A DNA stretch of 48,171 nt from Halorubrum tebenquichense DSM 14210 (GTDB lineage Archaea > Halobacteriota > Halobacteria > Halobacteriales > Haloferacaceae): the NCBI RefSeq assembly GCF_000337415.1, contig NZ_AOJD01000031.1, positions 4,592-52,762 of the forward strand. Reading direction: 5' to 3'. The notes below the pieces were generated by a model. The model was not told the DNA's origin. It worked only from the letters and a program-made list of their open reading frames with translations, and did not search any database. Made by a program: the position numbers and the translations under genes. Shown piece after piece: positions 33,913 to 40,570 of the stretch. Position 1 is the first letter of the stretch. Every line of letters starts with the position of its first letter.

Positions 33913-35472
33913 ATGCGCCGCACCACCGCCGTCCTCGCGCTCGTCGTGCTCGTCGCGCTCGCCGGCTGCGGCGGGTTGGGGAGCGACGCCGCCGGACCGG
34001 GAGCGGCCGGAGCGCCGTCGCCGTCGATCGAGTCCGTCTCCGCGCCGGAGTCGCTCGGCCACGACGAGCGCGGGACCGTGGAGGCGACCGTGCGGTGGGA
34101 GGGACTCGCGGCCGACGGGGACGGGTCCGAGAGCGGAGACGGGTCGGAAGAGGACGGATCGGCGGGCGAGGGGGGTTCAAACGCGACCCTCGATCCGGTC
34201 CGGATCACGGTCCGAGTCGGGGACCGGACGCTGCGCGACGAGAACCGGTCCGTTCCGGCGAACGGCTCGATGACGGTGACGGCCGGGGTCGACGCCGCGA
34301 CGCTCGACCCGGGCGAGTACGAGATCGGAGTGACGGTCGGTGAGGCGAGCGCGACCCGCCGGATCGCGATCGAGGAGGCGCGGGCGGCGACGTTCGCCGT
34401 CTCCGAGATCGAGACTCCGGAGGAGGTGGCGTACGGCGAGGACCTGACCGTCGCGGCGACCGTGACCAACGTCGGCGACCTCGCGGGCAACCAGACCGTC
34501 GGGATCCGGTACGGGAACGGGGGGACCGCGAACCGGACGGTCGCGCTCGACGGCGGCGCGGAAACGCGGCTGTCGGTCACGTTCGCGGACGTGCGGCTGG
34601 ACGGGGGGTCGCACCCGGTGGTCGTCGCGACCGCGAACCGGACGCGGGAGCGGAGCGTCACCCTGACCCACCCGAGTCCGTACGGGAAGACGACGCTCCG
34701 GCTCCACGTCGACGACGACGCGGTCGACCGGAACGTCTCCGGGGTCGTCGCGGCCGCGACGGGGTACTGGGAGCGCACCGACGAGCGCTACCTCGGCTAC
34801 CCGGTCGCCTACGAGCGCGTGAGCGACGAGGACCGGGCCGATATCGTCTTGCGGTTCGACCGCGTGGAGCGGTGCGGCGTGGAGGACGGCGACGCGCGGT
34901 ACTTCGGCTGCGCGGACCTCCTCGAAGACGAGCCGCGGACGCCGATGACCGCGACCGTCGAGCCGAACATCTCGGACGCGGAGATGAACGCGACGATCAT
35001 CCACGAACTCGGCCACGTTCAGGGGCTCGAACACGGCGAGGAGCCCGCCGACCTGATGGCCCCGACCAGCAACCTCACGACCCACCGCCCGGTGACGGTC
35101 CACCTCCGCGCCGAGAGCGGCGACGTCCCGCGACGCGTCGAGGACGAGGTGGCCGAGGCGCTCGACTACTTCGCGTCGCGCGACATCGTCGGGGACGACG
35201 ACTTCAGGTGGGAGTTCGTCGACGGCGCGCGGGAGGCGCACGTCCAGGTCACCTACGACGACCGCGGCGACGTCTGCTTCGCCGACGGCGGCGGGTCCTG
35301 TACGGTCGACGGCGAGTACTACGGGCAAGAGGACGTGCGACTGGAAGAGTTAGACGACGAGGTCGTCGCGTGGCACGTCGGCGCGTCGTTCGCGCCGGTG
35401 CTGTTGGAGGAGGTCCCGCCGGAACTGACGGGCGAGGCGGACCGGCGGGAGCGGGAGGAGTGGCCGGCGTAG
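33913..35472 (+). CDS. Lipoprotein with CARDB-like and metzincin-type protease domains
   Basis: 519 residues. Lipobox LAGC (Cys19) after a signal peptide, so it is outside the cell and lipid-anchored. An acidic linker leads to a beta-rich domain (about 50-160), then a CARDB-like domain (about 155-255, TVAATVTNVGDLAGNQTVGIRY) and a catalytic region with HELGHVQGLEH (364-374), the HExGHxxGxxH zinc motif of metzincins, and DLMAP as the Met-turn. The C-terminal region contains a Cys pair (VCFADGGGSC). Similar proteins are annotated as peptidases or matrixin-like in haloarchaea. Substrate unknown. It is divergent from the PAS gene, with 132 bp between starts. Confidence 0.88.
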   Translation: MRRTTAVLALVVLVALAGCGGLGSDAAGPGAAGAPSPSIESVSAPESLGHDERGTVEATVRWEGLAADGDGSESGDGSEEDGSAGEGGSNATLDPVRITVRVGDRTLRDENRSVPANGSMTVTAGVDAATLDPGEYEIGVTVGEASATRRIAIEEARAATFAVSEIETPEEVAYGEDLTVAATVTNVGDLAGNQTVGIRYGNGGTANRTVALDGGAETRLSVTFADVRLDGGSHPVVVATANRTRERSVTLTHPSPYGKTTLRLHVDDDAVDRNVSGVVAAATGYWERTDERYLGYPVAYERVSDEDRADIVLRFDRVERCGVEDGDARYFGCADLLEDEPRTPMTATVEPNISDAEMNATIIHELGHVQGLEHGEEPADLMAPTSNLTTHRPVTVHLRAESGDVPRRVEDEVAEALDYFASRDIVGDDDFRWEFVDGAREAHVQVTYDDRGDVCFADGGGSCTVDGEYYGQEDVRLEELDDEVVAWHVGASFAPVLLEEVPPELTGEADRREREEWPA

Positions 35473-35719
35473 GGCCGGTCGGCGGAGCGGTCATCGGGAC
35501 AGTGTCCACGAGCGAGCGGTCACAGAGGCTAGCGTACTACTCGCGACGTTGCTCGCGGCGTAAAAACATGGACTCGCGGGGGTCCCGCGAGCGAACGAAG
35601 TGAGCGAGTGGGACCACGCGAGGGAATGACTGAGGGAACGGAGTGACCGAAGGAATGGACTCGCGGGGAGAGGCACTCCTCGGCGAGACCGCGTGACTCG
35701 ATGGGATTCTGGGTGTGGT
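35473..35719. repeat. Left junction region of the integrated element: hairpin and direct repeats
   Basis: Lies between the lipoprotein gene and the integrase. The 12-base atggactcgcgg occurs at about 35569-35580 and again at 35655-35666. At the first copy a perfect hairpin CTCGCGGG-GGT-CCCGCGAG follows. Microrepeats gcgaacgaagtgagcgag and ggaacggagtgaccgaagg fill the middle. The direct repeats look like the 3' end of an archaeal tRNA-Ala gene read backwards, but no tRNA is present. A possible attachment-site remnant; weak evidence. Confidence 0.4.
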
Positions 35720-36745
35720 TCATAGGTCCTGAATGAGTTCTCGGCGGAGCCGCATCTTCTCGCGCTCAGACCGCTCATCGTAGTGCTGCTCGATGACCTC
35801 GCGCGAACTGTTCATCCGGTCGCTGACGACCTCTTCCGGCGTGCCGTCGCGGAGGTGCTTCGTGATCGCACCACGCCGAACGCCGTGCGGAGATCTCGAC
35901 GAAGGGCACTGACTCAGCGACTCACGCTTTCGGTACTCGCACGTCTTCGGGTCCTCGTCGTGGGGACACTCGCCCCAGCGGCACGGCTGGGTCCACTTGT
36001 AGACCGTCAGCCGGATCGGAGAGTCCGACAATCGCCCCTGAGCGCTCGCGAACAGCGGTCGACGGCCGTTCTCGTCCGTCACCTCCGGTCGGTTGTGTTC
36101 GATGTAGTCCTTGAGGACGCCGACGTGGTACTCGCCCAGCGCGATCGAGCGCTCCGCGGCGAGACCGTTCTTCAACGGCGTCCCTTCATCGGGCCGGTGC
36201 CGGACATCGAGACAACGCTCGTCGGCGTCGAAGTCGTCGACATCGAAGGCGCGGAGGGTCCCGAGCCGGATTCCCGTATGCCACAGCAGCGCGAGAATCG
36301 CGTGTTCGCGAGAGGCGTACCGGAACTTCTCCAGGTACTCCAGCATCTCCTCCGCGTTCGCCTCTTCGAGCTTCTCGTCGCGGGAGATCTCCTCTGACTC
36401 CAACTTCGGGACGCGAACGCGCTCGCGAAGACCGGCCTCGACCGCGTCGATGCTGGCACAGAACTCCAAGAACACGCGAAGCGTCGCGAGGTTCCCCTTC
36501 AGCGTCGCCTTCGAGATCGGCTCGTAGTCGTCTCCCTCGCCGCCCTGTCTCCAGACGCGGTACTCGTGGATCGTCCGACCCGTGACGTCGGTCATGTCGT
36601 CGATGTCCTGCTCGTTACAGAACGCGATCCAGGAGTCGAGCCGGTAGCGGTGGTTCTCTAGACTCTTCTCCGACAGCTCCATCTCCCGGTCCGCGAGGTA
36701 GAGGCGGACGGCCTCGCGCGGCGTGATCGGCTGTAGCTCGCTCAC
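35720..36745 (-). CDS. Tyrosine recombinase/integrase
   Basis: 341 residues. The SAM-like core-binding domain (about 5-110) is followed by a catalytic domain with HTGIRLGTLRAF (R160), the PHGVRR box (H287, R290) and the nucleophile in EQHYDERS (Y322). A four-Cys insertion (C255, C260, C269, C280) looks like a zinc knuckle and is typical of haloarchaeal phage-type integrases. Its start overlaps the stop of the upstream gene by 4 nt (ATGA). It is the last gene of the minus-strand operon and lies next to the left junction, as expected for an integrative element. Confidence 0.93.
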   Translation of the reverse strand: MSELQPITPREAVRLYLADREMELSEKSLENHRYRLDSWIAFCNEQDIDDMTDVTGRTIHEYRVWRQGGEGDDYEPISKATLKGNLATLRVFLEFCASIDAVEAGLRERVRVPKLESEEISRDEKLEEANAEEMLEYLEKFRYASREHAILALLWHTGIRLGTLRAFDVDDFDADERCLDVRHRPDEGTPLKNGLAAERSIALGEYHVGVLKDYIEHNRPEVTDENGRRPLFASAQGRLSDSPIRLTVYKWTQPCRWGECPHDEDPKTCEYRKRESLSQCPSSRSPHGVRRGAITKHLRDGTPEEVVSDRMNSSREVIEQHYDERSEREKMRLRRELIQDL

Positions 36746-37050
36746 CGGCCACCTCCGAGCGCGCGTATCGCCTCGCGCAGTCGCTCCACGTCAGCGCCGT
36801 TTGCGAGCTCAACGAGCCGCCGGACCAGCATGTCGGCCTCGCTCGGATGATCCGGCTCGGGCCACGGCGTCCCCCGGACCTCGGTCCAGAGCGTGTACAT
36901 CGCAGCTTTCCCGAGCTCCACTTCGAGCGGGCCGTCGGCGGTGATCAGCGTCAGGACGTAGCCGTCGGCGGCCATCGCGGGTCCGTACGTTACCCCCGTT
37001 CCCACGCGGTCCGCCTTGACGACTCGATGCTCGACACCGCGCTCACTCAT
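36742..37050 (-). CDS. Hypothetical provirus protein
   Basis: 102 residues with beta strands (YVLTLITADGPLEVELGKAAMY) and a C-terminal helix with an amphipathic, leucine-rich face (DMLVRRLVELANGADVERLREAIRALG). No named family. It overlaps the integrase by 4 nt and the J-domain gene by 8 nt, so it belongs to the same transcript. Small proteins of this kind occur beside integrases in haloarchaeal proviruses; function unknown. Confidence 0.75.
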   Translation of the reverse strand: MSERGVEHRVVKADRVGTGVTYGPAMAADGYVLTLITADGPLEVELGKAAMYTLWTEVRGTPWPEPDHPSEADMLVRRLVELANGADVERLREAIRALGGGR

Positions 37051-37636
37051 CGAGCATCGCCTCCTTCGCCTCGTTCACGCGGCGGAACTCCTCGCGATCG
37101 CCGCCGTTGTCCGGGTGCGTCTCGGCCTGCCGAGCTCTCGCGGCGGCCTTCACCACGTCCTCGGGTGCGTCCGGCTGGATTTGGAGCACCTCGTGCGGCT
37201 CCTTCTTCTCGCCGCCGGCGACGATGACATCGTCGTCACCGCTTGGGAGTGCCTGCGTGCTCATCTCCGTCTCGACGGTCGCGACGCCGTACCGCTCGAT
37301 CGCGCGCTTCGCGTCGAGGTACTTCGCGATCGCTCGGGCGTTGTCCCGGAGGTTGTTCCACCGGTCACAGGGGACCGCGAACCGCTGCCCGTCGCGGTCG
37401 AAGTAGACCACGACGCCGGGATCGTCCGGGTCGCGGTCCTTGTACGGCTGGTGGGGTTTCTTCGTCGTGTGCGGAGCCGCCGTTTTCACTTCGACGTTGA
37501 CGGCGTCCATCTTCTCCAGCTCTTCGAGGATGCTGTCGAACGCGGTCCGGCGGTCGACCTCGAAGCCGCCGTGGTAGCGTCGGCGCTCCGACTCTGGCGT
37601 CCGGTCGAAGCCAGCAGGCCAGTCAAGCCCGCTCAC
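37043..37636 (-). CDS. J-domain-like protein of the mobile element
   Basis: 197 residues from a GTG at 37634-37636. N-terminal domain (about 20-130), with the basic patch HTTKKPHQPYKDRDPD and PGVVVYFDRDGQRFAVP, then a C-terminal J-like domain (about 147-197) with HPD in ETHPDNGGDREEFRRVNEA. Short J-domain proteins are frequent in haloviruses and proviruses, and probably recruit host DnaK or act in DNA replication; that role is inference. It is part of the integrase operon. Confidence 0.85.
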   Translation of the reverse strand: MSGLDWPAGFDRTPESERRRYHGGFEVDRRTAFDSILEELEKMDAVNVEVKTAAPHTTKKPHQPYKDRDPDDPGVVVYFDRDGQRFAVPCDRWNNLRDNARAIAKYLDAKRAIERYGVATVETEMSTQALPSGDDDVIVAGGEKKEPHEVLQIQPDAPEDVVKAAARARQAETHPDNGGDREEFRRVNEAKEAMLDE

Positions 37637-37688
37637 GCCGCGACACCTCCCGAACGCTCTTGTCGATGCTCTCCGACAGTCGGCGCAT
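37623..37688 (-). CDS. Possible 21-aa leader ORF
   Basis: Reads MRRLSESIDKSVREVSRRER plus Ala, then TGA. The ORF ends 14 nt inside the J-domain gene, so re-initiation could couple the two. Its ATG shares the CATG at 37686-37689 with the opposite-strand gene. Only weak evidence that it is translated. Confidence 0.3.
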   Translation of the reverse strand: MRRLSESIDKSVREVSRRERA

Positions 37689-37995
37689 GTCGGAGTCCCT
37701 GCCCGAGACGTGTGCGAGTTGTGGGAAGTCGATCGACGGCCAACATCGAGAGTGGATTCTCGATCCCGAGTGGCGGATGTACCTCAACGACGAACGCGAT
37801 CTCGGATGGTTCCCAACCACACCCGTCGTCATCTGCTGTTCCAGCTGCTGGAACGACCTCGATGACATCGAAAACTCGCTCTCGGAGCGGCGAGCCTATG
37901 GAAGCGACGCCGACACCAAAGCGAAAGAAGCGGAACTCAAGGAGGAACTCGACAGCCTCGCTCTCGACTCCATCGTCGACCAAGGTTCCCTCTAG
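37687..37995 (+). CDS. Zinc-finger protein on the opposite strand of the operon
   Basis: 102 residues starting MSESLPETCASCGKSIDG. Two Cys pairs, CASCGK and CSSCW (preceded by a third adjacent Cys), suggest zinc binding. The rest is acidic with a charged helix (TKAKEAELKEELDSL). It has better haloarchaeal composition than the overlapping minus-strand frames. It is the only plus-strand gene inside an otherwise minus-strand block (35720-39517), so its mRNA is antisense to any long operon transcript. Function unknown. Confidence 0.7.
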   Translation: MSESLPETCASCGKSIDGQHREWILDPEWRMYLNDERDLGWFPTTPVVICCSSCWNDLDDIENSLSERRAYGSDADTKAKEAELKEELDSLALDSIVDQGSL

Positions 37996-37996
37996 C

Positions 37997-38479
37997 TCAG
38001 GCAGCAAACCGACTCACCTCCGGATGAGCGAGACGAATCATGAGGTCGCCCGTCGGCGAGATGGAAGCCGCATTGATCACGAGCCCGTGGTCCCGGAGGA
38101 CTGAACCGATCTCTATCGTCCCCGTAGTCGGGTAATCGCCGTCGAGACGAACAGACAAAGCGCCGACTCGCTCGTTAGGCTCTCTCCTCATCTCGACATC
38201 AAGGACGGCCTCGATGTCTTTCAGGTCCGAGACAATCGCGTCCACGTCGTGATGGGCGCACATATCGACTGCCGGGGGCTCGCCGATCTCCTCCGGACGG
38301 TCGAACTCGCCGGTTTCACAGTCCAACTGGTCGAATGTCGTCACTGAGTTCGTCGAAGCACCGCAGTCGACACACTCGAACTTCGAGAGAACGGAGGTCC
38401 CGGTCTCGACCGCAATCTGACGGCAGGTGTGGCCAGCCACCTCGATCGTCTGCTCATCCTGATCGACGACCTCCGGCAT
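37997..38479 (-). CDS. Hypothetical protein with Cys pair
   Basis: 160 residues from ATG 38477-38479; a GTG one codon upstream would overlap the preceding stop by 4 nt. A CVDCG pair with two further Cys (C in LDCETG, and MCAHHD) may bind zinc. Then come beta strands with VRLDGDYPTTGTIEIGSVLRDHG. Not a recognised family. It is coupled to the upstream 148-aa gene (TGATG). Confidence 0.7.
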   Translation of the reverse strand: MPEVVDQDEQTIEVAGHTCRQIAVETGTSVLSKFECVDCGASTNSVTTFDQLDCETGEFDRPEEIGEPPAVDMCAHHDVDAIVSDLKDIEAVLDVEMRREPNERVGALSVRLDGDYPTTGTIEIGSVLRDHGLVINAASISPTGDLMIRLAHPEVSRFAA

Positions 38480-38925
38480 CACTCGTCACCCCCGTCGTCG
38501 CTGACTTTCAGGTGTGCGTTCGCGAAGTCGCGAAGCTGACGGAGGCGCTCCTCGTCAGTGAACTTCAGGTAGAGGATCTCGTCTTCCGTGAACGACGAGC
38601 CGATGTCGAAGACGACGCTCTCATCACTCCCGTGAATCCGCACCTTCGCGGGCTCGTCGGCGTTGACCTCGGGGAGATCGTCTCCCGAGTCACACCGGCG
38701 GAGCGCCTTTTCGACGGAGAGGCCGGAACGGTAGAGGTTGAGCTGTGCGTTGACCTCTTCGAGAGTCGCGGACACCACCGCGTCATCGGTCGCATCGGCG
38801 TCGAGGCAGACGTCGACCAGATCGTCGACGAGAACCTGATCCGGCGTCACCTCCCCATCATCGTCTTCGTCCTCGGCCATCTCCAGCTGCGCCGCGAGGC
38901 GCTCGGCGTGGTCGTTCTCCCCCAT
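38479..38925 (-). CDS. Hypothetical acidic protein
   Basis: 148 residues, strongly acidic N-terminus with DEDDDGEVTP, then a helical middle and a C-terminal part with DEERLRQLRDFANAHLKV. No recognised motif. ATG 38923-38925 overlaps the PadR stop by one base (TGATG; a GTG just upstream is the alternative). Part of the minus-strand operon. Confidence 0.7.
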   Translation of the reverse strand: MGENDHAERLAAQLEMAEDEDDDGEVTPDQVLVDDLVDVCLDADATDDAVVSATLEEVNAQLNLYRSGLSVEKALRRCDSGDDLPEVNADEPAKVRIHGSDESVVFDIGSSFTEDEILYLKFTDEERLRQLRDFANAHLKVSDDGGDE

Positions 38926-39272
38926 CACGCACCCCCGTCGACGGCCGCGGTCAGGTGGTCACGACGCTGCGCGAGCAGCTCGAAGCCTCGCGAGGTGACG
39001 CGGTAAGAGTTCGTCCGGTCGTCGATCTTCTTCTCGTCCTTGCCGATGAGGCCCTCGTCGGCCAGCTCGTCGAGGTTCGGGTACAGCCGACCGTGGTTGA
39101 TCTCTTCGCCGTAGATGTCCTGAAGGCCTTCCTTGATCGCGAGTCCCTTCACGTTCGTCTTCGACTGCTCCAGCCGCGCGCAGACGGTCAGCAGGTCGAT
39201 CTGGAACGCACTCAGGTCGGTGTGGTGTAGCGTGCTGTTCGTCTCGGACGTGTCGCTGGTCGTGGTACTCAT
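38925..39272 (-). CDS. PadR-family transcriptional regulator
   Basis: 115 residues. A winged helix typical of PadR: LSAFQIDLLTVCARLEQ, GLAIKEGLQDIYGEEINHGRLYPNLDELADEGLI, then KKIDDRTNSYRVTSRGFELL. The YPNLDELADEGL recognition region is diagnostic. It probably regulates the element's own operon, and such regulators are common in haloarchaeal proviruses. Start MSTTTSDTSE at 39270-39272 overlaps the zinc-ribbon gene stop by 4 nt. Confidence 0.88.
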   Translation of the reverse strand: MSTTTSDTSETNSTLHHTDLSAFQIDLLTVCARLEQSKTNVKGLAIKEGLQDIYGEEINHGRLYPNLDELADEGLIGKDEKKIDDRTNSYRVTSRGFELLAQRRDHLTAAVDGGA

Positions 39273-39517
39273 TGGATTAGGGTCGGGGTCGCACTCTCGG
39301 TCTCGGAGTCGATCGCGTCGACGAGCTCCCGCGCCGGGATACCGCTCACGTCGACGCCGCAGGGAGCGAGCGTCACCGCGCCGCCGGCGCGCGCCTCGAC
39401 CTCGTGGGTCGAGAGCGGGCGACCGCAGCCGGGACACGCGTCGCTCGCGCTGGTCAGAATCAGTCCGCCTCGGGTCGTGCCGGGAGTTTCAAGTTCCCCG
39501 GACAGGTTCTCGATCAT
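39269..39517 (-). CDS. Small zinc-ribbon-like protein (82 aa)
   Basis: Contains CPGCGRPLSTHEVEA and a lone later Cys (APCGVDV), probably an atypical zinc ribbon. Otherwise acidic, ending ELVDAIDSETESATPTLIQ. First gene of the minus-strand operon; the 139 nt to the AT-rich element at about 39656 would be leader sequence if transcription starts there. Confidence 0.65.
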   Translation of the reverse strand: MIENLSGELETPGTTRGGLILTSASDACPGCGRPLSTHEVEARAGGAVTLAPCGVDVSGIPARELVDAIDSETESATPTLIQ

Positions 39518-39655
39518 GGCTTACGTGCCTCACTCACGGAAGCCCACGCGGACCCGAGCCCTAACTCGGAGTCCGCATTCGTTTTGCGAAGGGACCCACC
39601 GCCGAGCGACGGGTCCGCGAGAGTGCTTCCGTACCAACACGTTCCGAAGGGTGGG

Positions 39656-39731
39656 AATTTAATTGTTAGGTTGTAGAACCTAACCATTACACTATATGGC
39701 CTATCAGAAGATTGGAACGATGGTTAATAAG
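39656..39731. promoter_or_regulatory. Divergent control region with perfect inverted repeat (operator)
   Basis: GTTAGGTT at 39665-39672 and AACCTAAC at 39677-39684 form a perfect 8-bp inverted repeat around gtag. AT-rich stretches flank it: gaatttaatt (39655-39664, TATA-like on the minus strand), actatatgg (39690-39698), and ttaataag (39724-39731), the last 27-34 nt before the phiH1-like repressor ATG. Probably the operator of that repressor or the PadR regulator; inference. Confidence 0.6.
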
Positions 39732-39757
39732 CCGGTTCAGACACCTTTCTGGGCCGA

Positions 39758-40021
39758 ATGCGCCCGCGTCCTCCGTGGATGACACTGAGCGATTCGATCG
39801 TGCTGGAGTTTCTCGCGAAGCACGATCTCGAACTTCCACCGAAGGCGCTCTCGGTAAATCTGAACCGACACGGGCACGATATTGGGTACTCGACGGTCCA
39901 GCTCCGCCTCTCGAACCTCGAAGAGAACGGGTACGTCGAGAAGAGCGACACCGGCTACTACGAGATCTCGGAGAAAGGCCGGAGGTGGCTGAACCACGAA
40001 CTCGACGAGGATGACATCTAA
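39758..40021 (+). CDS. Winged-helix repressor, phiH1-repressor-like
   Basis: 87 residues beginning MRPRPPWMTLSDSIVLEFL, followed by a helix-turn-helix (PPKALSVNLNRHGHDIGYST, VQLRLSNLEENGYVEKSD) and a wing (TGYYEISEKGRRWL). This pattern matches the haloarchaeal phage phiH1 repressor family. Placed divergently from the small-gene operon, it probably holds the element in a quiet state. Leaderless with TATA at 39724-39731. Confidence 0.85.
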   Translation: MRPRPPWMTLSDSIVLEFLAKHDLELPPKALSVNLNRHGHDIGYSTVQLRLSNLEENGYVEKSDTGYYEISEKGRRWLNHELDEDDI

Positions 40022-40030
40022 CCCGCATGA

Positions 40031-40351
40031 TCACGACGACCCCTCCAGCATCCGGTCGCCGACGACGTTGAGGACGCGGGCCAGCCACGTCGGGACCTCA
40101 TCGACGCGCTCGCCCTCCCGGTAACCGCTCCTGACTTCGACGTCGCCGTTGACGATCCGCGCGTCGAGCCGCCAGTCCGGAAACTCGGTGTCGGTCTCGA
40201 CCGCGATCAGCAGCCCGCCGGCTGCCTCAACCTCGGCGGTCGCGGTGACCGACTCGGGCTCGCCGGGCGAGTGGATCCCCTCGGCGATCGTGTCGACAGT
40301 GAACTCGGTAGTCTGTGCGCCGGAGCCGTGCGCAGGTGGCGATGAGGCCAT
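40031..40351 (-). CDS. Hypothetical provirus protein
   Basis: 106 residues, beta-rich (TATAEVEAAGGLLIAVETDTE, LDARIVNGDVEVRSGY) with a C-terminal helix (VPTWLARVLNVVGDRML). No named family. Convergent with the repressor. The 45 bp upstream of its start end at a tandem motif also found upstream of orc1. Confidence 0.65.
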   Translation of the reverse strand: MASSPPAHGSGAQTTEFTVDTIAEGIHSPGEPESVTATAEVEAAGGLLIAVETDTEFPDWRLDARIVNGDVEVRSGYREGERVDEVPTWLARVLNVVGDRMLEGSS

Positions 40352-40395
40352 ACCCGACCGTGGTCAGTCGTCCCTCTTGAGAGCCCCACAGGATG

Positions 40396-40472
40396 TTCCA
40401 GATGGTTCTGGATGGACACCAACCGCCAGACGTGGCCGGGTTAGACGACTTCCGGATGCTGTTCCGGATGGT
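40396..40472. promoter_or_regulatory. Repeated TTCCGGATGG motifs upstream of the 106-aa gene
   Basis: A tandem 20-bp unit ttccagatggttctggatgg at 40396-40415 and a second imperfect pair at 40450-40472. The first lies 45 bp before the start at 40351. The exact consensus (ttccggatgg twice) is found at 44717-44736, 46 bp before the orc1 start. Likely a shared operator or initiator binding site. Confidence 0.55.
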
Positions 40473-40570
40473 GGCTCTACCTACGTAATTGATAGAGGTG
40501 GTTTCGACCAATACAATGGCTGTAGTCAGTACAATAGCCTGTAAGTAAAATCAGTCTGAGACCTGCGTAA

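Noticed and set aside
37633-38007. Minus-strand frame opposite the zinc-finger gene
   Set aside because: The plus frame has paired Cys motifs and better composition; the minus frame does not.
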